DNA from: Mameliella sp. CS4
GTDB lineage: Bacteria; Pseudomonadota; Alphaproteobacteria; Rhodobacterales; Rhodobacteraceae
Direction of reading: 5' to 3'
NCBI RefSeq assembly: GCF_019392335.1
Contig: NZ_JAHXRQ010000009.1
Location: 1-64,000 of the forward strand
Length of the DNA stretch: 64,000 nt
Part shown: in pieces, positions 1 through 9,353 of the stretch
Numbering within the stretch: the stretch's first letter is position 1
How the letters are laid out: each line of letters begins with the position of its first letter
Position numbers and translations under genes: made by a program
The notes under the pieces: model-generated
Seen by the model: only the letters and a program-made list of their open reading frames with translations
What the model was told of the DNA's origin: nothing
The model's database searches: none

Positions 1-320
1 ACCAGCTGGTCCGGTCCCGCAGCCGGTGACCGTGAAGCTGGCGACAGCGTCGAAGCCTTCACCTCGTGGTCCGGCCCTGCGGCAGGCGACATCGAAAGCG
101 GCGACAACGTGCAGGCCTTCACCAGCTGGTCCGGCCCCGCAGCCGGTGACCGTGAAGCTGGCGACAGTGTCGAAGCCTTCACCTCGTGGTCCGGCCCGGC
201 GGCAGGCGACATCGAAAGCGGTGACAACGTGCAGGCCTTCACCAGCTGGTCCGGTCCCGCAGCCGGTGACCGTGAAGCTGGCGACAGCGTCGAAGCCTTC
301 ACCTCGTGGTCCGGCCCGGC
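1..320. repeat. 60-bp tandem repeat arranged as 120-bp higher-order units
   Basis: Bases 1-120 recur at 121-240 and again from 241 with only a few substitutions. Within each 120-bp unit the two 60-bp halves are diverged versions of one another. The array enters the window already in progress, so its full copy number is unknown. It is entirely coding, in frame 1. Near-identity between 120-bp units indicates recent unit duplication or ongoing homogenisation. Confidence 0.9.
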
Positions 321-330
321 GCGCGCCTGA
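1..330 (+). CDS. C-terminal end of a tandem-repeat protein (partial, 5' end outside window)
   Basis: The reading frame is open from the first base and stops with TGA at 328-330, so only the last 109 codons are visible. The protein is almost wholly a 20-residue repeat with the pattern TSWSGPAAGD followed by [R/I]E[A/S]GD[S/N]V[E/Q]AF. Two variants alternate strictly, so the higher-order unit is 40 residues. The chain ends SGPARA right after a repeat. Each repeat has one Trp, regularly spaced Gly and Asp, and acidic residues. No cysteine, membrane segment or sorting signal is visible in this part. I do not recognise the family. Regular Gly/Asp/Trp repeats suggest a surface or structural protein, but that is inference. 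Other frames of the same repeat are also open and are artefacts of the periodicity. Confidence 0.75.
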   Translation, partial: TSWSGPAAGDREAGDSVEAFTSWSGPAAGDIESGDNVQAFTSWSGPAAGDREAGDSVEAFTSWSGPAAGDIESGDNVQAFTSWSGPAAGDREAGDSVEAFTSWSGPARA

Positions 331-393
331 TCGACGTCACTGATACCCGGGCGGGGCGAAAGGCGCTCTGCCAAGACAGAGGAGAGCCAAGCG

Positions 394-1452
394 ATGAGTA
401 ATGTCGTCCACCTGACCGTCCCGACCCGGATAGCCCCCCTGGAAGCGCGGATCACCGCGCTTCTGGGAGCCTTCGCCGATCACCGCCGCCACGGCGACGA
501 CGTATTCTGGCTGAAGGAAAACGCGGAACTTCTGAACATCCTCGAATGCACCGGCCAGGCCGTCGCCCCCGAGGCGCTGGCCCGCCATGCGGGGTTCTAC
601 GCCCAGGCGGTGCAGCGGTTGGAGTTCTTTCCGCAATACTACCGTTTCATCCTCTCGCTGGCGCTGGATCTCGAAGACCTCGGGATGCCGGGGCACGAAG
701 CGCAGAAGATGGTGGATTTCGCCGCCCGCGAAGGGCTGGCAGAGGCCGAACTGTCCGACCTGCAACGCGCCGAAGCGCGGCGCCTGATGACCCGGCGCGG
801 TGTCGACCCGATCCGCGATGCGGGGCTGAACGACCGGTTGCGCGCCTTCTGCTCGCGCACAAAAACGTTCTCGTTGCCGAACAAGAAAGCCGCCTATGAA
901 CTGACGCATATCGTCTATTACCTGTCCGAATACGGCCGCCGCGATCCGGATCTGCCCGAAGAGGCCATCCAGAGCCTGCATTTCGCCGGGCTGACCGCCT
1001 TTTTGGACCAGAACGCCGATTTGCTGGCGGAAATCTGCATTGCTCTGCGTCATGCGGGTCAGATGCCGCCCGCCGTCTGGACCGCCTGGCTGGAACAGGA
1101 AACCGGGGCCTACGGCGTCGTCGCGGATGCCCATGCCTCGATCAACGACGATTATCATGAATATCTGGTGTGCAACTGGCACCAGGCCGTCACCGGCGCG
1201 CCAATGTTCCGCAAGCCGGTCTGCGACGAGCGCCTGCGCTTCGAGCGCGGCGCCCGCGCCCAGACCGTGTTGCGCGAGTTGAGCCAGGCGATCTACGGGC
1301 TGGATCACCGTTCGGGTGACTGGGGAAGGATGCGGCCCCGGATGGAGCCCTCACTGTCGCCCGAGGCGCGTGACCTGCTGAGCGTCGCCTCGCAGTCCAG
1401 CGCGCTGTTCGACGCCTATTTCGAGGGCTTTGCCCGGGCGGGTCGCGCATGA
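394..1452 (+). CDS. Conserved uncharacterised protein, 352 aa
   Basis: The ATG at 394 follows a strong GAGGAG ribosome site. The 352-residue product is soluble, with no signal peptide and no membrane segment. It looks mostly helical and is rich in Leu, Ala, Arg and Glu. Tyr/Trp/His clusters occur in the middle (FFPQYYRF near residue 75) and near residues 255-265 (DDYHEYLVCNWHQ). I recognise it only as a Rhodobacteraceae-type unknown protein and see no catalytic motif I can name. Its stop overlaps the start of the following DMT transporter by 4 bp (ATGA), so the two are almost certainly co-translated. A function linked to that exporter is possible but unsupported. Confidence 0.8.
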   Translation: MSNVVHLTVPTRIAPLEARITALLGAFADHRRHGDDVFWLKENAELLNILECTGQAVAPEALARHAGFYAQAVQRLEFFPQYYRFILSLALDLEDLGMPGHEAQKMVDFAAREGLAEAELSDLQRAEARRLMTRRGVDPIRDAGLNDRLRAFCSRTKTFSLPNKKAAYELTHIVYYLSEYGRRDPDLPEEAIQSLHFAGLTAFLDQNADLLAEICIALRHAGQMPPAVWTAWLEQETGAYGVVADAHASINDDYHEYLVCNWHQAVTGAPMFRKPVCDERLRFERGARAQTVLRELSQAIYGLDHRSGDWGRMRPRMEPSLSPEARDLLSVASQSSALFDAYFEGFARAGRA

Positions 1453-2342
1453 CCCGGCTGGCGCTTTCCGGGGCGACGCTGGGTGCGGCGCTCATCCTCG
1501 TCTACACCGGCATGATGGCCGCGGCGGACGGGATCACCAAATTCATTGCCGGTGGCTATGCCGCGCCCCAGCTGTTTGTCCTCTCCTCGGCGCTGGTCTT
1601 GTTGTTGTCTCTCGCGGGGGCACGGGCTGATGCAAAGGGTCCCGGCCTGCGGGTCCGGTCGAAAAAGGCGATGGCGATCCGCGCCGTGCTGACGGTGATT
1701 GCATCGCTGGCCTTCTTCCAGGCCTTTCGCCTGTTGCCCTTCGCGGATGTCTTTCTGTTCATCGGCCTGATCCCGCTGATCGCCGCCGCCCTGTCCGGCC
1801 CGGTGCTGGGCGAGACGCCGCGTCCCGCTGCCTGGGCGGCGCTGGGACTTGGTGTCGGCGGCATCCTCTTCCTGATGCCGGGCGGTCTGTCCGGTGCGCA
1901 GGCTGGCCACGCCTGGGCCCTGCTGGCCGCGGTTTCGGGCTGCGGCTCGATGCTGGCGGCGCGGGCCATCGCCAAGGTGGAACGTGCGCCCCTGGCGCAG
2001 GTCTTCTGGCCCAACGCGGCGCTGATGGTTGTCATGGCGCTGGCGCTGCCCTTCGTCTGGAAACCGATGAGCCTGACAGACCTCGGATGGGTCGGAGCCT
2101 ATGCCGTCGCCCTGTTCGCCGCGCGTTACGTGGTGGCTGAGGCGCTGCGCCTCTTGCCGGCCTATGTCGCAACGCCGCTGATGAACCTGCAGTTCGTCTG
2201 GATGGTCGTGATCGGCTTCATGGTCTTCGGAGAGGTCCCGACGCTGGGCACCTGGGCGGGTGTGATGCTGGTGGTCGGATCGGGTTTCTGGCTGGTGCTC
2301 GAGGAACACATGTCGCGGCCCCGCGTCATCCCTGCCGAATGA
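1449..2342 (+). CDS. DMT-superfamily (EamA) transporter
   Basis: The 297-residue protein has about ten hydrophobic segments and the two-half EamA layout, with a small-residue helix in each half (for example GLIPLIAAALSGP near residue 113 and the C-terminal GTWAGVMLVVGSGFW). The length is standard for the drug/metabolite transporter superfamily. Members export small molecules or amino-acid-like metabolites across the inner membrane; the substrate cannot be read from sequence. It starts inside the stop of the upstream unknown gene and is followed by a strong hairpin terminator at 2366-2392. It is the first of three EamA-type transporters in the window, the others being on the minus strand at 46251 and 48625. 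Confidence 0.88.
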   Translation: MTRLALSGATLGAALILVYTGMMAAADGITKFIAGGYAAPQLFVLSSALVLLLSLAGARADAKGPGLRVRSKKAMAIRAVLTVIASLAFFQAFRLLPFADVFLFIGLIPLIAAALSGPVLGETPRPAAWAALGLGVGGILFLMPGGLSGAQAGHAWALLAAVSGCGSMLAARAIAKVERAPLAQVFWPNAALMVVMALALPFVWKPMSLTDLGWVGAYAVALFAARYVVAEALRLLPAYVATPLMNLQFVWMVVIGFMVFGEVPTLGTWAGVMLVVGSGFWLVLEEHMSRPRVIPAE

Positions 2343-2365
2343 CCTGTTGGTCAGCTTGAAACACC

Positions 2366-2392
2366 AAGGGCGCCCATCGGGGCGCCCTTTTT
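2366..2392 (+). terminator. Rho-independent terminator after the DMT transporter
   Basis: A perfect 10-bp stem (AAGGGCGCCC at 2366-2375 with GGGCGCCCTT at 2380-2389) closes an ATCG tetraloop and runs into TTTTT. It sits 24 bp after the transporter stop and also lies between convergent genes. Confidence 0.85.
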
Positions 2393-2414
2393 CGTGGTCG
2401 GACAACGGCTTGGT

Positions 2415-2738
2415 CTACATCGAAAACGATGTGCCGCAGCCGCAGGAACTGGTCGCGTTGGGGTTCTCGATGGTGAACCGCGCGCCGATCAATTCGTCCG
2501 AAAAGTCGATGACGGCCCCGGACAGGAAGGGCAGGGAAACCGGATCGACGATCACGCGCTCCTCTCCCTCGGCGATGATCATGTCGTCATCGGCGGGGTT
2601 GTCCAGCTTGATGTCGTACTGAAACCCCGAGCAGCCGCCACCTTCGACGGCCACGCGCAGGGCCTTGCCATCTGCCGCGGCGCCGATCTCGGCGAGGCGG
2701 GCAAAGGCACGGTCGGTCACTTTCGGCGGCAGTTGCAT
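2415..2738 (-). CDS. erpA: HesB/IscA-type iron-sulfur cluster carrier
   Basis: This 107-residue protein has the full A-type carrier signature. A single Cys sits in the GGGCSG segment (C36) and a CGC pair lies near the end (C99, C101); together they bind Fe-S clusters or iron. A-type carriers hand [4Fe-4S] or [2Fe-2S] clusters from the assembly scaffold to apo-proteins in the cytoplasm. The length is typical of IscA/ErpA. Which member it is (ErpA versus IscA) is uncertain; ErpA is my preference because no isc or suf operon is adjacent. It is monocistronic, with its own intergenic region upstream. Confidence 0.88.
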   Translation of the reverse strand: MQLPPKVTDRAFARLAEIGAAADGKALRVAVEGGGCSGFQYDIKLDNPADDDMIIAEGEERVIVDPVSLPFLSGAVIDFSDELIGARFTIENPNATSSCGCGTSFSM

Positions 2739-2797
2739 TGTGTCCTCTCAACCTGTTCGGCCTCAATATATGCATCACACGCCCCCCTTCAAGCAAG

Positions 2798-2826
2798 CCG
2801 CCCCCTTCCGAGAGGGAAGGGGGCGG
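2798..2826 (-). terminator. Strong hairpin after the trypsin-fold gene
   Basis: A perfect 12-bp stem, CCGCCCCCTTCC (2798-2809) with GGAAGGGGGCGG (2815-2826), surrounds a 5-nt loop. It is 30 bp downstream of the stop at 2856. The T-run on the minus strand is weak, so termination is likely but not certain. Confidence 0.55.
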
Positions 2827-2855
2827 TGCATCGGACGGCTGAAGTGCCAAGGCGT

Positions 2856-3983
2856 TTACTGCTGATCGCCGATCCAGTTGGCGAGGTCGATCATGTTCTG
2901 CGCAAAGCGTCGGCCGGTCGACAGTTCGTGGCTCAGGTGCAACCCGACAACCGCGCCGGTCGCGGCGTCGAAAATCGGCGCGCCCAGGTCGCCGTAGTCG
3001 CTCAGGCAGTTGTGCTCGAATGACTTGGCGGGAAGGTAGGCCGGATCGGTCGGCAGGGCGCTGCAATGCTGCATCTGCATGGACCCACCCCGCGGAAAGC
3101 CGAGCATATAGAGCGGCGCGCGCGGATCGGGCGTGGCCTGGCCCACGCGCTGGATACGGTCGGCGGCAAAACTGGTGTCCGGATCGGCGATATGCAGGAT
3201 CGCCAGACCGGTTTCGGGGCTCGACAGTTCGGTGTCCAGCGTCAGGACATAGCCCTGTGCCGTCCACAGCCGCTGGTCGGGAAAGACATGGTCAAAGACG
3301 ATGCGGACTTCCTCGATCTTGCTGGCGCCAACCTGGGGATCGTCAAGAATGCCGGGCACGCAGGCATAGGATGTCGCAACCACCGAGGGGCCAAAGACGA
3401 AACCCGAGCAATAGACCGGGCCGTAATCCGTGGTCACACGGATGCGGCCGGTGCCGCGCATGCTGTTGATGATCGACACCTCGTAGCCATCGCTGTAGGC
3501 GGGCGCCGCGAAGGAAATATAAGGCATTTCCTCAAGCGGTTTGACGTCGACGGTGGGTGTCGGGTCGATCGGTGCGCCCGCATTGCGCGGCGGCGGGTTC
3601 GTGGGCAGCGGCACGGGCTTGGGCAGGGGGCTGCGCGCCTGTTGCGGCTCGACCGGGCTGGGTCCGGGCGGCGGGGTGGCGCCCGGGTTCAGGATCGGCT
3701 GGGTCACGATCGGGCCGTCCGGCGGCGTCGGACGTGGCGGGCGCGTCGACGGATTGGGCGCCTTGGCCGGCGGCGCGCCGGGGTTGATCGCGGTCGGGTT
3801 CTTGGACCGGATGGTGATCGTGCCGTCATCCTTTTCCGGCTTTGCCGTTGGGTCCAGGACGAGGGTTTCGTTCACCCGCTTCTTGGGGTCACTGTCCTTG
3901 TCGAGGACAAGATCGGCCAGCGCGGGCGCCGGCAGGGCGAGGGTGATGCAGCAAAACGCGACGCTGCGCAGGGGGCTGAACAT
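2856..3983 (-). CDS. Secreted trypsin-fold protein lacking the catalytic triad (pseudoprotease)
   Basis: I place the start at 3983 because GGAGAAAGCC precedes that ATG and the protein then opens with a Sec signal peptide ending ALA-D (about residue 24). Longer in-frame starts lack a signal. Residues 60-165 form a Pro-rich linker. The last 200 residues have the S1/trypsin layout, but the three catalytic positions look changed. The His loop reads ATSYACV where relatives have LTNNHC, the Asp segment reads TGLAILHI instead of LDYSVLRV, and the Ser motif reads GDLGAPIF instead of GNSGSPVF. The disulphide cysteines are kept. A folded binding protein without peptidase activity is the likely outcome. 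It is a distant relative of the protease array at 52422-62304. Confidence 0.78.
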   Translation of the reverse strand: MFSPLRSVAFCCITLALPAPALADLVLDKDSDPKKRVNETLVLDPTAKPEKDDGTITIRSKNPTAINPGAPPAKAPNPSTRPPRPTPPDGPIVTQPILNPGATPPPGPSPVEPQQARSPLPKPVPLPTNPPPRNAGAPIDPTPTVDVKPLEEMPYISFAAPAYSDGYEVSIINSMRGTGRIRVTTDYGPVYCSGFVFGPSVVATSYACVPGILDDPQVGASKIEEVRIVFDHVFPDQRLWTAQGYVLTLDTELSSPETGLAILHIADPDTSFAADRIQRVGQATPDPRAPLYMLGFPRGGSMQMQHCSALPTDPAYLPAKSFEHNCLSDYGDLGAPIFDAATGAVVGLHLSHELSTGRRFAQNMIDLANWIGDQQ

Positions 3984-4328
3984 GGCTTTCTCCAAGGGTT
4001 GAACGCTTAAAATACTTGGCCCCAGTCTATCTTTTCGCCGGAACCCGGCAAAGTAAGGAACCCCGGACGTTTCGGAGGAGGGGCAAATCGCCAAGTGACT
4101 GAAAAGGCTCAATCGGCGATTTCCGAGGTCTTTGGCCGGCATGCCCGCGAATCCCTGTCGGCGGCGCGTGATCGGGGCTGAAAACCGCCCCGCAACACCG
4201 GGCCTTCACCCGCCATCGGGCGCCGATATTGGCGGCCGCGCCGGGGGTATCCGGGCGCACTGTCGCAAGTCGTTGTTTTTGCTGGACCAGCCGGATAAGA
4301 GATCGGCGGGACAAGCAACTTGGGACTC
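3984..4328. other. 345-bp divergent intergenic region, no gene seen
   Basis: This spacer separates the minus-strand pseudoprotease from dgt. It should hold promoters for both. I see a ribosome site for the minus-strand gene (GGAGAAAG just above 3983), but no convincing -35/-10 pair, operator or conserved small ORF. Short open frames on both strands lack ribosome sites and coding-like composition. Confidence 0.5.
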
Positions 4329-5540
4329 ATGCACATGCGCGCCAGCTTTGCCTCGACACATGACAGTGCCCGGGGGCGCCGCTTTCCGGAAGAGGAAAGC
4401 GCCCACAGGTCCTGTTTCCAGCGCGACCGAGACCGGATCATTCACTGTTCCGCCTTTCGCCGCCTGAAACACAAGACACAGGTCTTCGTCGAGCACGAGG
4501 GCGATTTCTATCGCACCAGGCTGACCCACTCGATCGAGGTGGCGCAGGTGGCGCGAACCATCGCCAATGCGCTGGACCTGAACACCGACCTGACAGAGGC
4601 GGTGGCGCTGGCGCATGACTTGGGCCACACGCCCTTTGGCCATACCGGAGAGGACGCCCTGCACGCGCTCATGGCGCCCTTTGGCGGGTTCGATCACAAC
4701 GCCCAGACCCTGCGCATCGTCACCCGGCTAGAACGGCACTATGCCGAGTTCGACGGTCTGAATCTGACTTGGGACACGCTGGAAGGCATTGCCAAGCATA
4801 ACGGCCCGGTGGCGCCTCTGGGTCCGGACGGCACCTTGGTCGGAGAGATCCCGCACGCTTTGGCCGAGTACAACGCCGAGGACGACCTGGAGTTGCACAC
4901 GCATGCCAGCGCCGAGGCGCAGGTCGCCGCGCTGTCCGACGATGTGGCCTACAACAACCACGACCTGCACGACGGGCTGCGCGCCGGGCTGTTCTCCGAG
5001 GAGGAAATTGCCACGCTGCCCATCGTCGGCGAGGCCTATGCCGAGGTTGACCGCAAATACCCCACGACCGACGGCTACCGCCGCCGGTACGAGGCGCTGC
5101 GGCGGGTCTTTGGGGCGATGGTGTCGGACCTGATCGAGACGTCGCGGGCGAAACTGGTCGGCTCCGGCGCGCAATCCGCGCAGGAGATCCGCGACCTCGG
5201 GCATCCGGTGATCGCCTTTTCCGACGCGATGTGGACCGACCTCAAGCAGATCCGCGCCTTTCTCTTTGCCAACATGTACCGCGCGCCCAAAGTCATGGAA
5301 CAGCGCGCCCGGGTGACACAGGCGGTCAACGAGCTGTTCCCGATCTACATGGCTGACCCGACGCTGCTGCCGCAGCGCTGGCAGGGTGACGTGGCCCAGG
5401 CCGAGGGAGAAACGGCGCTGGCGCGGCTGGTCGCCGATTACATCGCCGGGATGACCGACCGTTTCGCGTTGCAGCAACACGCACGGCTGACCGGGCGCGA
5501 CGTTCTCAAGGGCATGTGGCCCGGCGACGGGGTCAACTGA
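4329..5540 (+). CDS. dgt: dGTP triphosphohydrolase-like HD-domain protein
   Basis: The protein belongs to the dGTPase family, which splits dNTPs to deoxynucleoside plus triphosphate and trims dNTP pools. The HD metal site is visible: His in LTHSIEV, then AHDLGHTPFGH, and the later Asp in SDDVAYNNHD. The family hallmark RDRIIH...AFRRLKHKTQVF lies near residues 36-55. At about 403 residues it matches the shorter type-2 alphaproteobacterial forms. Two ATGs (4329 and 4335) and a TTG at 4320 are possible starts. I choose 4329 because GGGAC lies just upstream; the N-terminus is uncertain by a few residues. It is a single gene with the antiporter 100 bp downstream. Confidence 0.9.
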   Translation: MHMRASFASTHDSARGRRFPEEESAHRSCFQRDRDRIIHCSAFRRLKHKTQVFVEHEGDFYRTRLTHSIEVAQVARTIANALDLNTDLTEAVALAHDLGHTPFGHTGEDALHALMAPFGGFDHNAQTLRIVTRLERHYAEFDGLNLTWDTLEGIAKHNGPVAPLGPDGTLVGEIPHALAEYNAEDDLELHTHASAEAQVAALSDDVAYNNHDLHDGLRAGLFSEEEIATLPIVGEAYAEVDRKYPTTDGYRRRYEALRRVFGAMVSDLIETSRAKLVGSGAQSAQEIRDLGHPVIAFSDAMWTDLKQIRAFLFANMYRAPKVMEQRARVTQAVNELFPIYMADPTLLPQRWQGDVAQAEGETALARLVADYIAGMTDRFALQQHARLTGRDVLKGMWPGDGVN

Positions 5541-5643
5541 CGTCACGCGCCTTCCGGCGCTCCGTGCTGCGCGGTTGCGGCGGCGCGGGCGCCTGCTAGG
5601 TTGACCCGGATACAAGGCCGGGCAGCAGGGCAGGGAGCGTTTC

Positions 5644-7482
5644 ATGGCAGTTGCGGAAACGGGCGGGTTGGATCCCGTCCTGGCCTTCGGGCTGGTGGGG
5701 GCGCTTGGGGTCGGCAGCCAGTGGCTGGCGTGGCGGTTGCGCCTGCCCGCGATTGTGCTGATGCTGGTCGCCGGTCTGGTCGTCGGCCCGGTGACGGGCG
5801 TTCTGGACCCTGTGACCCAATTCGGTGACATGCTGCAACCGATGATCGCCGTGGCCGTGGCCATCATCCTGTTCGAGGGCGGTTTGACGCTGGATCTGCA
5901 CCGGCTGTCGGATGCGGCCAAGGGGGTTCGGCGGCTGGTTTTCATCGGCGCGCCGCTGGGATGGATCGCCTCGGCCTCGGCGCTGCATTTCGTCGCCGGG
6001 CTCAGCTGGGAGTCCTCGGCCGTCTTTGGCGGCATCATGATCGTCACCGGGCCGACCGTGATCGCGCCGCTTTTGCGACAGGCCCGGTTGCAACGTCGCC
6101 CCGCCGCGCTGATGCAGTGGGAGGCCATCGTCAACGATCCCGTGGGCGCGCTGGCCGCTGTTCTGGCCTTTGAGGTCGTCATGGTGCTGCGCACCGCGAC
6201 CAGTGCAGGCCACGCGATGATCGAGATCGGCATGGGCGTTGTCATCGCCACGGCGCTGGGGTTGGCGGCGGGATGGGGCGTGGTGCGTGCCTTTCGGCTG
6301 GCCTGGGTGCCCGAATACATGAAGGTGCCCGTGCTTTTTGTGGTGCTGCTGGGCGTGTTCGCAGTGGCCGACCACGTTCTGCATGAATCCGGCCTGCTGG
6401 CCGTGACGATCATGGGCCTGTGGATTGCAAACGCGAAACTGCCGAGTTTCACCGAGATCTACCGTTTCAAGGAACATGCCACCGTGCTGCTGGTCTCGGG
6501 CGTCTTCATTCTGTTGGCGGCTGGGATGAGCTTTGAGCGGCTGGCGGTGCTGGACTGGCGCGCGGGCGCCTTTGTGCTGGCGGTCATCCTTTTGGCCCGC
6601 CCTCTTCCGGTGCTGGCGGCGCTGGCCTTTACCAATGTGCCGTGGCGCGAACGGCTGCTGGTGGCTTTCACCGGGCCGCGCGGCGTGGTGCTGGTGGCGG
6701 TCGCCGGTCTGTTCGGTGAGCGGCTGGCGCAACTAGGCTTGCCGGATGCGGAGCGGATCGCGCCCCTGGCCTTTGCGCTGGTGGCGGCCACCGTTGTCTT
6801 GCACGGGTTCACTCTGGCGCCGATGGCCCGCGTGATGGGGCTGACCGCATCGCGGCTGCCGGGTGTTTTGATCATGGGGGGCTCGAAATGGGCGGTGGAA
6901 CTGGGCGCCGCGCTGAAGAAGATGGAACTGCCGGTCATCGTCGCCGACCCCAACAACGCCCATCTCCGCAGCGCGCGAGAGGCGGGGCTGGACACGTTTT
7001 ACGGCGACATCCTGTCCGAGGCGGCTGAAGAGCGTGTTGACCTGGTGGCCTATGAAAAGCTGATCTGCGCCAGCGACAATGACGCCTACAACACGCTGGT
7101 CGCGACCGACCTGGCGCCGGAATTCGGGCGTGAGAATGTCTTTCAGCTCAAGCGTGTGCGCGAAACCTCCAGCCGGCATTCCCTGCCAGCGACCTTGGGC
7201 GGACAGGCATTCGGCGCAAACGAAACCTATTTCGAGGCCAATGCCGCCATCGCGGGCGGGTGCGAGTTCCGCGTCACCAAGTTGACCGAGGAATTCACCG
7301 CCGAGGATTGGCGAGAGACACAGCCCGAGGCGGTGCCCTTCGCCGAGCTGGGACCGAACGGAACGCTGCGCCTGCTGGGCCCCGAGGATGAGCTGCGCGG
7401 CGGTCCGGGCACGCACCTGCTGGCCCGCCTGCCGAAACGCGCGGAACGTCAGGCGCCGGAGGCCCCCGCCGAGGACGTTTGA
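5644..7482 (+). CDS. CPA-type monovalent cation/proton antiporter with a C-terminal RCK (TrkA-N) domain
   Basis: The first 400 residues contain about twelve membrane segments with the sodium/proton exchanger pattern, including LFEGGLTLDL near residue 78 and VNDPVGALAAV near residue 162. The latter has the Asp pair expected in the ion path. From about residue 405 a Rossmann-type TrkA-N domain begins (GVLIMGGSKWAVELG, then VADPNN), which binds nucleotide and gates transport in related proteins. The likely role is K+ or Na+ efflux in exchange for protons. The start is the ATG preceded by GGGAGCG. The gene stands alone between dgt and argS in the same direction. Confidence 0.87.
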   Translation: MAVAETGGLDPVLAFGLVGALGVGSQWLAWRLRLPAIVLMLVAGLVVGPVTGVLDPVTQFGDMLQPMIAVAVAIILFEGGLTLDLHRLSDAAKGVRRLVFIGAPLGWIASASALHFVAGLSWESSAVFGGIMIVTGPTVIAPLLRQARLQRRPAALMQWEAIVNDPVGALAAVLAFEVVMVLRTATSAGHAMIEIGMGVVIATALGLAAGWGVVRAFRLAWVPEYMKVPVLFVVLLGVFAVADHVLHESGLLAVTIMGLWIANAKLPSFTEIYRFKEHATVLLVSGVFILLAAGMSFERLAVLDWRAGAFVLAVILLARPLPVLAALAFTNVPWRERLLVAFTGPRGVVLVAVAGLFGERLAQLGLPDAERIAPLAFALVAATVVLHGFTLAPMARVMGLTASRLPGVLIMGGSKWAVELGAALKKMELPVIVADPNNAHLRSAREAGLDTFYGDILSEAAEERVDLVAYEKLICASDNDAYNTLVATDLAPEFGRENVFQLKRVRETSSRHSLPATLGGQAFGANETYFEANAAIAGGCEFRVTKLTEEFTAEDWRETQPEAVPFAELGPNGTLRLLGPEDELRGGPGTHLLARLPKRAERQAPEAPAEDV

Positions 7483-7530
7483 CGCCACCCCCCAAAGTGA
7501 TAGAGACCGGCCAAGTTTGGAGCCGCTGAC

Positions 7531-9273
7531 ATGAACCTGTTTTCCGATATCCGCAGCCTTGTGCTGGATGCCATCGCCGCCTGCCAGGCAGAGGGCGCGC
7601 TGCCCGAGGGGCTGAACACCGATCCTGTGACCACCGAACCGCCGCGCGATCCGCTGCATGGCGACATGGCGACCAATGCCGCGATGGTCCTGGCCAAGCC
7701 CGCCAAGGCCAAGCCGCGCGACATCGCCGAGGCGCTGGCCGCCAAACTGCGCATCGACGACCGCATCGCCAGCGCCGAGGTGGCCGGACCGGGGTTCCTC
7801 AACCTGCGGCTGGCACCTTCTGTCTGGCAGGCCTTGCCGGGCCGCATCCTGAACGAGGGCACGGAATATGGCCGGACCGATTTCGGGCAGGGCCAGAAAG
7901 TGAACGTCGAATATGTCTCGGCCAACCCGACGGGGCCGATGCACGTCGGCCATGCGCGCGGCGCCATCGTGGGCGACGCGCTGGCCTCTCTGCTGGCCTA
8001 TGCGGGCTATGACGTCACGCGCGAATACTACATCAACGATGGCGGGGCGCAGGTCGACGTATTGGCGCGGTCGGTTTATCTGCGCTACCTCGAGGCACAT
8101 GGCCGCGAGGTCGAATTCCCCGATGGCACCTATCCCGGCGATTATCTCGTCGAGGTGGGTGAGGCACTGAAATCCAAGGTGGGCGAGACCTATATCGACC
8201 AGCCCGAGGAGGTCTGGCTGGTCGAGGTGCGCGACTTCGCCACCGATGCCATGATGCAGGTGATCCGTGCGGACCTGGGCATGCTGGGCGTGCAGATGGA
8301 TCACTTCTTTTCCGAGAAGTCGCTGTATGGCACGGGCAAGATCGAGGCGGCCATCAACAGCCTGCGCGACAAGGGGCTGATCTATCGTGGCGTGCTGGAA
8401 CCGCCCAAGGGCAAGAAGCCCGAGGACTGGGAACCGCGCGAACAGACCCTGTTCAAGTCCACCGATCACGGCGACGACGTGGACCGGCCGATCATGAAAT
8501 CGGACGGCAGCTGGACCTATTTCGCACCCGACATCGCCTATCACTATGACAAGGTGAGCCGGGGCTATGACCTGCTGATCGACATTTTCGGCGCCGATCA
8601 CGGCGGCTATGTCAAACGGATGAAGGCCGCCGTCTCGGCCCTGTCCGACGGCAAGGTGCCGCTGGAAATCAAGCTGATCCAGCTGGTCAAACTGTTCAAG
8701 AACGGCGAGCCCTTCAAGATGTCGAAACGGGCAGGGACCTTTATTACCCTGCGCGATCTCGTCGATATGGTGGGCGCGGATGTGGCCCGGTTCCACATGT
8801 TGACCCGCAAGAGCGACCAGGCGCTGGACTTCGATTTCGACAAGGTGGTCGAACAGTCCAAGGAAAACCCGGTTTTCTACGTCCAGTATGCCCATGCGCG
8901 GATCTGCTCGGTGCTGCGCAAGGCAACCGAGGACGGCGTGGATGTCAGCGATGCGGCCCTGGCGGGCGCCGACCTGTCGGGCATGACCCATGCGTCGGAA
9001 CTGGGGCTGGCGACCAAGCTGGCGGAATGGCCCCGGCTGGTCGAGATTGCCGCCCGGACGCAGGAACCGCACAGGATCGCGACCTACCTCGGAGAACTGG
9101 CCGCCGACCTGCACGGGTTGTGGAACCGGGGCAACGACGCGCCCGAGCTGCGATTCCTTCAGGATGACCCGGCTGCAACACAGTCGAAAATCGCGCTGGC
9201 ACGGGCGACCGCGGTTGTGATTTCCGCCGGTCTTGGTATCTTGGGCGTGACCCCGGTAGACGAAATGCGCTGA
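7531..9273 (+). CDS. argS: Arginyl-tRNA synthetase
   Basis: The 580-residue enzyme attaches arginine to tRNA-Arg. The class I signatures are present: the HIGH box as HVGHARG in [12 protein letters not shown] near residue 135, and the KMSKS-like [10 protein letters not shown] near residue 395. The N-terminal Add-1 domain and the C-terminal DALR helical domain ([17 protein letters not shown], near residue 450) are recognisable. Length is normal. The ATG at 7531 has GGAGCCG upstream. It heads a same-strand run with the SPOR protein, nagZ, scpA and scpB, an order I know from Rhodobacteraceae. Confidence 0.96.
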   Translation: MNLFSDIRSLVLDAIAACQAEGALPEGLNTDPVTTEPPRDPLHGDMATNAAMVLAKPAKAKPRDIAEALAAKLRIDDRIASAEVAGPGFLNLRLAPSVWQALPGRILNEGTEYGRTDFGQGQKVNVEYVSANPTGPMHVGHARGAIVGDALASLLAYAGYDVTREYYINDGGAQVDVLARSVYLRYLEAHGREVEFPDGTYPGDYLVEVGEALKSKVGETYIDQPEEVWLVEVRDFATDAMMQVIRADLGMLGVQMDHFFSEKSLYGTGKIEAAINSLRDKGLIYRGVLEPPKGKKPEDWEPREQTLFKSTDHGDDVDRPIMKSDGSWTYFAPDIAYHYDKVSRGYDLLIDIFGADHGGYVKRMKAAVSALSDGKVPLEIKLIQLVKLFKNGEPFKMSKRAGTFITLRDLVDMVGADVARFHMLTRKSDQALDFDFDKVVEQSKENPVFYVQYAHARICSVLRKATEDGVDVSDAALAGADLSGMTHASELGLATKLAEWPRLVEIAARTQEPHRIATYLGELAADLHGLWNRGNDAPELRFLQDDPAATQSKIALARATAVVISAGLGILGVTPVDEMR

Positions 9274-9353
9274 CAAAACGCGCCTCTGCCGGGTCTGTTC
9301 GAGCAGTCAAGGCATTCGGGCGGCGATGCACCGCCCGGGGACAAGAGGCAGAG

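Noticed and set aside
26..343. Other open frames within the 60-bp repeats
   Set aside because: A repeat length divisible by three keeps several frames open; only frame 1 has balanced acidic/Trp repeats and ends with the stop at 330.
6733..9276. A 847-codon minus-strand frame opposite argS
   Set aside because: argS is certain on the plus strand; GC-rich DNA with biased third positions often leaves the opposite frame open. The sequence lacks any recognisable domain.
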